A stretch of DNA of 64,000 nt from Cupriavidus basilensis (lineage in GTDB: Bacteria > Pseudomonadota > Gammaproteobacteria > Burkholderiales > Burkholderiaceae). The translations under genes and the position numbers were made by a program. How positions within the stretch are numbered: position 1 is the stretch's first letter; each line of letters begins with the position of its first letter. Shown piece after piece: positions 35,787-43,049 of this stretch. The DNA is taken from positions 2,480,001 through 2,544,000 of the forward strand of contig NZ_CP062804.1 of NCBI RefSeq assembly GCF_008801925.2, written 5' to 3'. A model generated the notes under the pieces. It searched no databases. It worked only from the letters and a program-made list of their open reading frames with translations, and was not told the origin of the DNA.

Positions 35787-36407
35787 ATGCAGACCGTTGC
35801 GGTTCTGGATTTTGAAACGACAGGACTGTCACCGCGTCAAGGCGACCGGGCCACTGAAATCGCAGTCGTGCTGCTGCGCGACGGGGAAATCGTCGACCAG
35901 TATCAAAGCCTGATGAACGCGGGCAGACGCATTCCCTCTGACGTCGTTCACCTCACCGGCATCACCAACGACATGATTGCATCGGCACCCGCGGCGTCGA
36001 AGGTAATGCGGGAGGTGGCCCAGTTCGTCGGCAAGCATCCCGTGGTGGCCCACAACGCGGGATTCGACCGCAGGTTCTGGCAAGCCGAGCTCTCGCTGCT
36101 GGGCATGCCGGCCGATCAGACCTTTGCCTGCACGATGCTCGTTTCGCGGCGCGTCTACCCGCATGCGCAAAACCACAGGTTGTCGACGCTGGTGGATATG
36201 CTGCGCCTGCCGAAGGCCGGCCGTGCCCACCGGGCCATGGCCGACGCGCAGATGACCTGCCACCTCTGGCACCGCCTGCAGCGCGATATCGCCGAGACTT
36301 ACGGCATGCGCCGGGTGGATTACGACCTCATCACCCGCGTGCAGGCCACCAGCAGCGCCAAGGTGCCGACCCTCCTGCGTTCGCTGGGCGAGAGCCAGGC
36401 CCGATGA
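35787..36407 (+). CDS. DEDDh 3'-5' exonuclease (DnaQ-like)
   Basis: 206 residues from ATG 35787. Exo I motif DFETTGLSP, Exo II region VVAHNAGFDRRFW, Exo III HRAMADA, giving the DEDDh metal site. It resembles DNA polymerase III epsilon-type or RNase T-like proofreading exonucleases but lacks the long C-terminal part of DnaQ; it is probably a stand-alone nuclease for DNA or RNA ends. Cytoplasmic. Confidence 0.9.
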   Translation: MQTVAVLDFETTGLSPRQGDRATEIAVVLLRDGEIVDQYQSLMNAGRRIPSDVVHLTGITNDMIASAPAASKVMREVAQFVGKHPVVAHNAGFDRRFWQAELSLLGMPADQTFACTMLVSRRVYPHAQNHRLSTLVDMLRLPKAGRAHRAMADAQMTCHLWHRLQRDIAETYGMRRVDYDLITRVQATSSAKVPTLLRSLGESQAR

Positions 36408-36444
36408 TGCGTGGGCCGGACGCCGGCAATGCACCCATGACGCA

Positions 36445-37059
36445 ATGACGCATCCTGTGCCCAAGCAGTGGTTATGGCTGGACACCGCGCTGAGCTGGAT
36501 TGCCCTGCTGGGCATCCTGACGTGCCTTGGCCTGACCGACTTCCATGGGATGCGGCCACTGGACGTGGGCGGCACCCTGTTTGGCGGTAGTTTCAATCAA
36601 ATGATGTATGCCGGCGCCTGGATCGCGGCGATGGCGGGCTTGCTCCTGGCAACGGCGTTCCGTCTGGACGGGCACCGCACTGCCTGGTGCATGGCCGGGA
36701 TCGTGCAAACAGGCGCGGGCGCCTGGTGGCTGTTGCACTATCCCGCAACGCACGATGGCAACCTGTTGCTATCGCCAGAGCGGGAAGAGATTGCCGCGGC
36801 GATGCTGGTCGGCATGGCGCTGCTGATTGGCGGGGTATTCCTGCATGTCAGAGCGGCCCGCGCACGGCGCCGCCGTCCGATATCAAGCACAAGGATGGTG
36901 GTGCGGTCCGTGGTTGCCAGCTCATTGATCCTGATCTTCATCGCCATCCCCCTCGCCAACGCGCTGCGCACGCCGCTACCGCATTGCGCCTTCAGCAAAG
37001 CAGGCTCGCAGCTGACCGTTTGCCTGGATGCCAGTGACACGCCCGTCATTGTCGATTGA
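36445..37059 (+). CDS. hypothetical membrane protein
   Basis: 204 residues with about five hydrophobic segments: WLDTALSWIALLGILTCLGL, YAGAWIAAMAGLLLATAF, a TGAGAWWLLHY stretch, AAAMLVGMALLIGGVFLHV, and VVASSLILIFIAIPLANAL, then a short periplasmic-like tail with two Cys (PHCAFSK, TVCLDAS). Family not recognised. The gene follows the exonuclease by 37 bases. Confidence 0.65.
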   Translation: MTHPVPKQWLWLDTALSWIALLGILTCLGLTDFHGMRPLDVGGTLFGGSFNQMMYAGAWIAAMAGLLLATAFRLDGHRTAWCMAGIVQTGAGAWWLLHYPATHDGNLLLSPEREEIAAAMLVGMALLIGGVFLHVRAARARRRRPISSTRMVVRSVVASSLILIFIAIPLANALRTPLPHCAFSKAGSQLTVCLDASDTPVIVD

Positions 37060-37144
37060 TCTGAAGGCTGCATGGCCAGGCAGCCAGCGCCTGGCCTTGC
37101 ATCACGCTTAAATACACTGACTAACGATATGGGTCCGAACAACA

Positions 37145-37942
37145 ATGCATGACTTGAAGACTGGCGCTTTCTGGCGGCGCGCCTGCCTTGCCCTGCTTGG
37201 CGCACTGCTGGTGGCCGATGCCATCGCCCTGATGCTGATGGGCCTGTTCAACTTCGGGGTCGTCCTCCCTCTGGCGATCGGCGCGGCCTTTCTCGCGCTG
37301 TCATGGCGCTGGGAGCAGGTAGCGCGATGGCGCGCGGCCAGCCCACGGCGCCGATGGATCTGGGCGCTGGGCCGCACAGCGTTTGCCGGGTGGCTGGTGA
37401 CGCTAGGGATGTTCTTCTATTTCATCAGCGCCAGCAACGCAAACTTCCCGGCAACGGGACCCACGGCAAACACCATCCTCATACTGGGCTCCGGCACGCC
37501 ACATTGCACCGCGTCGCGCACCCTGGCCGCACGGCTGGACAAAGGGCTGGCGCTGGCGCGGCAATGGCCGGCCGCGCGGGTCGTTGTGAGCGGCGGCCAG
37601 GATTTCGGGCTGCGGTGCAGTGAGGCGGACATCATGGCGGACTACCTGATCGCGCACGGCCTGGCACCGCAGCGCCTGATCCGGGAGGACCGGAGCACCA
37701 GCACGGAGGAAAACCTGCTCTTCAGCCACCGGTTGCTTGCGCAACAGGGCGTGAGCGCCGCAGACCCGCTGGTGCTGGTGACCAGTGATTTTCATCTGGT
37801 GCGCGCAAAGCGGATCGCGCTTAAGGCTGGGTTCCAGGCAGTGTCTGGCGCAGGAGCGCCAACGCCGCTCTACTTGCGCTACAACGCCTGGCTACGCGAG
37901 TATTTTGCGTTTATCAGTGGCTGGGTATTGCGTGAATTCTGA
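37145..37942 (+). CDS. YdcF/SanA-like DUF218 membrane protein
   Basis: 265 residues. Three N-terminal hydrophobic segments (residues ~10-30, 35-55 and 85-100) are followed by the DUF218 domain: ILILGSGTPHCTAS, VVVSGGQDFGLRCSEADIMA, EDRSTSTEENLLFS, and VLVTSDFHLVRAKRIA. The conserved acidic/His residues fit YdcF-SanA-ElyC family proteins linked to envelope metabolism. Co-directional with the membrane protein upstream. Confidence 0.82.
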   Translation: MHDLKTGAFWRRACLALLGALLVADAIALMLMGLFNFGVVLPLAIGAAFLALSWRWEQVARWRAASPRRRWIWALGRTAFAGWLVTLGMFFYFISASNANFPATGPTANTILILGSGTPHCTASRTLAARLDKGLALARQWPAARVVVSGGQDFGLRCSEADIMADYLIAHGLAPQRLIREDRSTSTEENLLFSHRLLAQQGVSAADPLVLVTSDFHLVRAKRIALKAGFQAVSGAGAPTPLYLRYNAWLREYFAFISGWVLREF

Positions 37943-37991
37943 CCGGGAAGAGGCACGGAAAACGATGGGAAGACCGGGGTGACGAAGTGCG

Positions 37992-38083
37992 TGAGTGATC
38001 GGCGCTCGGCAGCAAGCTGCGGGCTTCGGTTTCCGGCCGGCCAGGTCCTCCGGAGCACTACCGCCAACGCATCGCCCTCGCTC
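37992..38083 (+). repeat. dispersed ~90-bp imperfect repeat, copy 1
   Basis: Shares GTTTCCGGCCGGCCAG and CACTACCGCCAACGCATCGC with a second copy at 38578, plus partly matching GTGATC(G/A)GC(G/A)CTC(G/A)GCAG(C/T)AAGCTGC. No coding potential. It flanks the decayed XRE gene. Confidence 0.65.
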
Positions 38084-38147
38084 TCCAGATACTCAACAGC
38101 CAGTTGCCCGCCAAACATTCTGAATGCCAATAGCTTCCCCAAGGCAC

Positions 38148-38369
38148 GGTGGTGCCGCCCCTCTTGTTCAGTTGGGATCCGCGATCAGAGAGGTCCGCCT
38201 TCGGCGTGACCTCTCCCAGGAAGCGCTTGCCCATCGGGCCGGCATCGACCGCTCCTATATGAGTTCGGTGGAGCGCGGAGGGCAGAATTAGGGAGTGATG
38301 CATCTTTTGAGAATTGCGACTGCGCTTGAGGTTACGGTCGCGGAGTTGATGGCTGTTGCCAAGCTCTAA
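38148..38369 (+). pseudogene. XRE-family HTH regulator with internal stop
   Basis: In one frame: IREVRLRRDLSQEALAHRAG then IDRSYMSSVERGGQN, a TAG stop at 38289, and after it GVMHLLRIATALEVTVAELM ending at TAA 38369. This is a complete small XRE HTH (about 70 residues) interrupted by a single stop where relatives have a Pro or Ser codon. No ATG/GTG with a ribosome site is evident at the front. A single-base event could restore it. Confidence 0.75.
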
Positions 38370-38577
38370 GCATCAACACTAGCCGGCTCGCGAGGTCCAA
38401 CCGCACGAACAAAGCCGGGCACCAGCCCGCGCTTGTACCTTGACCGGCAGCGAACAACGGCAAACCCGGCTCGATGCGCTGGGGCCTCGGGCATGGCATG
38501 CCGCTACGTGCCAAACCATGATCAACGACGACATTCCAGGGACGGAGTCCACCGCTGGCGCATGGCAGCGGATGTCG
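38370..38577. other. intergenic, nothing recognised
   Basis: Continuation of the 940-base gap between YdcF and the monooxygenase operon; apart from the repeats and the XRE relic no gene or RNA was seen. Confidence 0.4.
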
Positions 38578-38671
38578 TAGTGATCAGCACTCAGCAGTAA
38601 GCTGCCGCTTCCGTTTCCGGCCGGCCAGCCAGAACCCCCGGCTCACTACCGCCAACGCATCGCCCCCGCTC
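38578..38671 (+). repeat. dispersed ~90-bp imperfect repeat, copy 2
   Basis: Same orientation as copy 1 at 37992 and about 586 bases away; begins TGATCAGCACTCAGCAGTAAG and ends CACTACCGCCAACGCATCGC. See copy 1 for the shared blocks. Confidence 0.65.
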
Positions 38672-38774
38672 CCTCCGCTCCACTTCCCCCTGCGGCCCCA
38701 ATGCGGCCTCTTTTTTCGTCCTCCCAGCGTAAACCCTCGGATTGACATCCCCACTTCGTCTTTATATTCTTTTA

Positions 38775-38798
38775 TGAACACTACGTTCATATTTGAAC
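38775..38798. promoter_or_regulatory. overlapping inverted repeats, candidate IclR operator
   Basis: TGAAC-N5-GTTCA-N4-TGAAC: two inverted repeats share the middle arm. It sits about 85 bases before the monooxygenase gene in an AT-rich stretch. IclR proteins bind such paired sites and an iclR-like gene is in the operon. The ten bases TTTGAACATA at its right end also occur in the lyase operator at 13431-13440. Confidence 0.55.
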
Positions 38799-38880
38799 AT
38801 ACACACCGGAAAGCGCAGCCGCTGAGCAGCGAGGCGCACACCCGGACCCACACCAAGGCGACCCCTGAGGAACAAGCACC

Positions 38881-40011
38881 ATGGCTTCACAAAAGATTGG
38901 CATCAACGGCGCCGGCATCGGCGGACTCGCCGCGGCGATTGCGCTGCGCAAGCTCGGGAAAGACGTGGTGGTGTTCGAGCAAGCCTCGCGCTTCGCGCGG
39001 GTCGGCGCGGACATCAACCTCACGCCCAATGCCGTGCGCGCGCTGGATGGCCTGGGCGTGGGCGAGGCATTGCGCGAGACCGCCGCGCGGCCCAGCCACC
39101 GCATCAGCCGGGTATGGAACACCGGCGAGGAGACCTCGCGGCTGGCCATGTCCGACGAGGCGCAGATCCGCTATGGCGCGCCGCAGCTCACCATGCACCG
39201 CGGCGACCTGATGACCGCGCTGGAAGCCGCCCTGCCGGCGGCTTGCGTCAAGCTGGGCAAGAAGGCGACGCGGATCGAGCGGCATGCGGCCGGCGCCACG
39301 CTGCATTTCGCCGACGGCACGCAGGAAGATGTGGATGTGCTGATCGGTGCAGACGGCATTCACTCGGCCGTGCGCACCGCGCTGTTCGGGCCGGAGCATC
39401 CGGTCTTCACCGGCGTGGTGGCTTACCGCGCCGTGGTGCCCGCCGAGCGCCTTGCCGGCGTGCCGAACCTGCAGGCCTTCACCAAGTGGTGGGGCCCGGA
39501 GGCGACCTCGCAGATCGTCACCTTCCCCCTCAACCGCGGGCGCGAGATCTTTATCTTCGCCACGGTGGCGCAGGAAGCCTGGCGCAACGAGTCCTGGACC
39601 ACGCCGGGCCGTGTGGAAGACGTGCGCGCAGCCTACGCTGGCTTCCATGCCGAGGCGCGCGCGCTGCTTGATGCCTGTGACGACGTGCTGATCTCCGCGC
39701 TCTACGTACGCGACCCGCTGCCCGCCTGGTCAGCCGGCAATGTCGTGCTGATGGGCGACGCCTGCCACCCGATGATGCCCTTCATGGCGCAAGGTGCCGG
39801 CATGGCCATCGAGGATGGCGTGGTACTGGCGCGCTGCCTGGCCGAAGCCAATGGCGACGATATCCCCAGCGCGCTCGCACGCTACCGGGCCGCGCGTTTT
39901 GAGCGCACCAGCCGCATCCAGATCGGCTCGCGCAGCAACGCCTGGCTCAAGGAGGGTGGCAACGCGGACTGGGTGTACGATTACAACGCTTGGCAGGTAG
40001 CCCTCGGCTAA
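38881..40011 (+). CDS. FAD-dependent aromatic monooxygenase (salicylate/6-hydroxynicotinate type)
   Basis: 376 residues. Group A flavin monooxygenase: Rossmann GxGxxG (INGAGIGGLAAAIALRKLG) at the N-terminus, the DG motif LIGADGIHSAVR, and the FAD-ribityl motif LMGDACHPMMPFMAQGAGMA. The later ALYVRDPLPAWS is also seen in NicC- and salicylate-hydroxylase-like enzymes. It hydroxylates (or decarboxylatively hydroxylates) an aromatic ring with NAD(P)H and oxygen. Together with the extradiol dioxygenase at the operon end it should produce and then cleave a catechol- or hydroquinone-like ring. No SD is clear immediately upstream except GAGGAACAAGC. Confidence 0.88.
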   Translation: MASQKIGINGAGIGGLAAAIALRKLGKDVVVFEQASRFARVGADINLTPNAVRALDGLGVGEALRETAARPSHRISRVWNTGEETSRLAMSDEAQIRYGAPQLTMHRGDLMTALEAALPAACVKLGKKATRIERHAAGATLHFADGTQEDVDVLIGADGIHSAVRTALFGPEHPVFTGVVAYRAVVPAERLAGVPNLQAFTKWWGPEATSQIVTFPLNRGREIFIFATVAQEAWRNESWTTPGRVEDVRAAYAGFHAEARALLDACDDVLISALYVRDPLPAWSAGNVVLMGDACHPMMPFMAQGAGMAIEDGVVLARCLAEANGDDIPSALARYRAARFERTSRIQIGSRSNAWLKEGGNADWVYDYNAWQVALG

Positions 40012-40060
40012 GCACCAAGTCCGCAGGCAGACCTCGCCGCCCCACCCTTTCACGGAACCG

Positions 40061-40918
40061 ATGAGCAAGAACCCCAGGCTGAACCAGCCCGTGCCCGACG
40101 CAAGCGATGCCGCCGATCCCGGCGGCGACGAAGACAAGACGCAACTGGTCAGCCCGGTGATCCGCGCCATGCGGCTGCTGCGCTTTATCGCCGAAGGCGG
40201 CTCCACCACCAACCTGAGCGAAGTTGGCCGGCGCATCGACGTGAACCGCGTCACCGTGATGCGCCTGCTCGCCACGCTGGAGCACGAAGGCATGGTGGAG
40301 CGGCTGCCGCAGGGCGGCCACCAGGCGGGCTTCGCTCTGCTCAAGCTGGGCGCAAAGGTGCTGGCAGGCAAGGATCTCACCGTCTTTGCGCGGCGCGTGC
40401 TAGCCACCCTGAGCGAATCGCTGCGGCTCTCCGCCTATCTCGGCGTGCTGGATGGCGGCGACGTGCTCTACCTGCTGCGCGATATGCCCCAGACCTCGCT
40501 GGTCAGCAATATCCAGGTTGGCAGCCGGGTGCCGGCGCACCTCACCACGCCCGGCCGCATGCTGATTGCCGGCCTGCCGGAAGATACGTTGCGCGAGCGG
40601 CTCGGCGAGGAACCGCTCGCGACCGCCACCGGGCAAAGCCCGGCCACGTATGCCCGCCTGGGCGACATCCTCGCGGCCGACCGCGAGCGCGGCTGCGCCT
40701 GGAGCTTCTCTGCATTCGAGCCCGGCATCGACTCTTGCGCGGCACCCGTGTTCGACGCCAGCGGCGCCACCGTGGCTGCCATCAGCGTGGCCGGCCCGGA
40801 CATTCGTTTCGAGCGCGACCCCGATCTTCGCGAACGTGTGGAGCGCGAGGTCAAGCGCGCCGCACGCGATTTGTCCGGCCTGCTCGGCTATGCCGCCGGG
40901 CAGCGCCGCCCACACTGA
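40061..40918 (+). CDS. IclR family transcriptional regulator
   Basis: 285 residues. After a disordered 30-residue N-terminus comes the HTH (SPVIRAMRLLRFIAEGG, LSEVGRRIDVNRVTVMRLLATLE) and the IclR effector domain (HLTTPGRMLIAGLPEDTL, DRERGCAWSFSAFEPGID, AAPVFDASGATVAAISVAGP). Located between the monooxygenase and the dioxygenase in one operon, it is the obvious controller of that ring-degradation unit and a candidate to bind the repeats at 38775. Confidence 0.92.
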   Translation: MSKNPRLNQPVPDASDAADPGGDEDKTQLVSPVIRAMRLLRFIAEGGSTTNLSEVGRRIDVNRVTVMRLLATLEHEGMVERLPQGGHQAGFALLKLGAKVLAGKDLTVFARRVLATLSESLRLSAYLGVLDGGDVLYLLRDMPQTSLVSNIQVGSRVPAHLTTPGRMLIAGLPEDTLRERLGEEPLATATGQSPATYARLGDILAADRERGCAWSFSAFEPGIDSCAAPVFDASGATVAAISVAGPDIRFERDPDLRERVEREVKRAARDLSGLLGYAAGQRRPH

Positions 40919-40943
40919 CGCCATGTCAACAGGAGAAGCCCGG

Positions 40944-41765
40944 ATGACAACGCCTGCACTCCCTACATTTTTCATCTCGCACGGCGGCGGGCCCTGGCCC
41001 TGGATGGAAGACCAGATGGGCGGCCGCTATGACAAGCTCAAGGCCGCGCTGCAGCAGATGCCCCGATTGGTGCAACGCACGGGCATTGCGCCCAAGGCCG
41101 TGCTGATGATTTCAGCGCACTGGGAAGAGCCGGAATTCACCGTCATGGCCAACCCGAAGCCACCCATGATCTATGACTACTACGGCTTCCCGGATTACAC
41201 CTACCAGATTCAGTACGCGGCACCGGGCGCACCGCAGCTCGCCGCGCGCGTGCAAGGCTTGCTCGAGAAAGCCGGCCTGGCCGCGCGGCTCGATCCGCTG
41301 CGCGGCTTCGACCATGGCATGTTTGCGCCGATGGCCGCCATCTATCCCGAAGCCGATATGCCGACCGTGCAGCTCTCGCTCAAGCGCGGGCTCGATCCGC
41401 AAACGCATCTCGCACTCGGGCGAGCGTTGGCGCCGCTGCGCCACGAAGGCATCCTCGTCGTGGGCAGCGGGCTGAGCTACCACAACCTGCGCGCCTTCGG
41501 CCCCGCCGGGAAAGCGCCATCGGCCGCATTCGATGCCTGGCTCCAGCAAGCGCTGACGACAACCACCCCGGCGCAGCGCACTGCCGCGCTAGCGGGCTGG
41601 GAAAGCGCGCCCGCCGCCCGGCAGGCCCATCCGCGAGAAGAGCACTTGTTGCCATTGATGGTCGCCGTGGGCGCGGCCGAAGACGACATTGCCACGCGCG
41701 TCTACCACGAAGCCGACTTCGCCGGCGGCATCACCGTGTCGAGCTTTATGTTCGGGGGAAGCTGA
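40944..41765 (+). CDS. class III extradiol ring-cleavage dioxygenase (LigB/DODA-like)
   Basis: 273 residues from ATG 40944, preferred over 40923 because AGGAG is placed correctly. Iron/zinc-site motifs: FFISHGGGPWPWM at the N-terminus, LMISAHWEEPEF, and RGFDHGMFAPM; the late YHEADFAGGITVSSFMF also matches 4,5-DOPA dioxygenase-like enzymes. This subfamily (single-domain, DODA) cleaves catecholic rings adjacent to a hydroxyl. It completes the operon with monooxygenase and IclR. Confidence 0.9.
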   Translation: MTTPALPTFFISHGGGPWPWMEDQMGGRYDKLKAALQQMPRLVQRTGIAPKAVLMISAHWEEPEFTVMANPKPPMIYDYYGFPDYTYQIQYAAPGAPQLAARVQGLLEKAGLAARLDPLRGFDHGMFAPMAAIYPEADMPTVQLSLKRGLDPQTHLALGRALAPLRHEGILVVGSGLSYHNLRAFGPAGKAPSAAFDAWLQQALTTTTPAQRTAALAGWESAPAARQAHPREEHLLPLMVAVGAAEDDIATRVYHEADFAGGITVSSFMFGGS

Positions 41766-41921
41766 AACCTGGAACGAGGAACTTGATACTTGAAGGCTGC
41801 CGGTGCGGTGATTCCGCATTGGCGAAAGTGGCGTGGGCCGGGAGGAACAGCTTGTCGGCGCCATCTAGCTTGATGAGCCCGCGCGAAGAACGCGAACCCG
41901 GGGGACCTGAGGGAAAAGACA

Positions 41922-41996
<75 letters not shown>

Positions 41997-42296
41997 AACG
42001 ATTACGCGTTGCTTTACTACCTTACCGCTTTATTCCCACTACCAAAAAATCACTCTAACCCATTGATTTTTAAGGAATTTTTTGAGTTCCCGCCGAATCA
42101 ATGGACTGCATTATGGACTAATCGACCCTGCTCGGCAACCCCTTAATCGCGAAAGTTTCCATCTCTGTTCCGGCCGAAAAACCTCGCGGCATGTGATTCC
42201 GATGTGACCCTGCGTGGGTATTCGCAATTCAAAGCGAAATGCGATAGGTCCACCCCTCGCTGGCGTGTAAACTGCAGGGTTTTTGATTCAGCCGGT
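41997..42296. other. intergenic, AT-richer stretch before the DUF3348 operon
   Basis: 300 bases. The first ~120 bases are distinctly AT-rich and should contain the tRNA promoter (minus strand) and perhaps the operon promoter (plus strand). No integrase, attachment duplication of the tRNA end, or ORF was seen. Confidence 0.4.
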
Positions 42297-43040
42297 ATGG
42301 TGCAAGCTCCACAGCACACAGGTTGCAGCGGCCCGACGCTCATTCGCATGCTTGCGCGCCTTGCGCACGTCGATGTTCCCGAACCCAGACAATCGCTCTC
42401 GGACCGACTGAGCCAGTGGCTCGGCTGGGCCGACGCCATCGAACTGTCCACGGCCCTGAACGGCAACCCGCCGTCGGTAGCCCCCGGCGCGCGCGCCTTC
42501 GGCAGTGCCGAGGCGCTTGCTTGCGACCGTGTGCGGACCGCGCTGGCGAATGCCATCGCAGGCGATAGCGCAGTTGCCTCGGCCAAGCGGCGCGGGCAAC
42601 CGCAAGCGCCTGCCCAGGGAGATTCCATGGATGCAGCGGTCGATTACGCGACTTATCGCCAGCGTTATCTCTCGATGCAGCAGGCGATGGAGACCGATAT
42701 CGGCAGCTTGCGCGGCCGCCTGCGGGCGATGCTGGCCGCCAGGACGCCCGCCCTGGCGCAGCTCGCAGCGGTGGATGCCGTCATGGAGGGGGCACTGGGT
42801 GCGCGCGAGCGCAGCCTGCTTGGTGGCGTGCCCGCATTGCTGGAAGGCCACTTCGTGCGCTTGCGCCAGGCCGAGCAGGCAATGCTGGCCGACGCCCAGG
42901 CCTCGGGCGAGCCCGCTGTGGTCACGTCCGGCGCATGGCTGGACGTGTTCCGCAGGGATATGCGCAGCGTACTGCTTGCCGAACTGGATATTCGTTTTCA
43001 ACCGGTCGAAGGGCTGCTTGCCGCCCTTCGCTCCAGCTAA
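42297..43040 (+). CDS. DUF3348 family protein, first gene of the motor-like operon
   Basis: 247 residues from ATG 42297; the upstream in-frame extension lacks a ribosome site. No signal or membrane segment. Recognisable as DUF3348: GPTLIRMLARLAHVDVPEPR with LSQWLGWADAIELSTAL at the N-terminus, then a helical middle (YATYRQRYLSMQQAMETDIG) and a basic, helical C-terminus ending LLAALRSS. Function unknown. It is nine bases from the DUF802 gene, and always-together occurrence with it would mean a cytoplasmic partner of the motor tail; this is inference. Confidence 0.8.
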   Translation: MVQAPQHTGCSGPTLIRMLARLAHVDVPEPRQSLSDRLSQWLGWADAIELSTALNGNPPSVAPGARAFGSAEALACDRVRTALANAIAGDSAVASAKRRGQPQAPAQGDSMDAAVDYATYRQRYLSMQQAMETDIGSLRGRLRAMLAARTPALAQLAAVDAVMEGALGARERSLLGGVPALLEGHFVRLRQAEQAMLADAQASGEPAVVTSGAWLDVFRRDMRSVLLAELDIRFQPVEGLLAALRSS

Positions 43041-43049
43041 CAGGACGCC

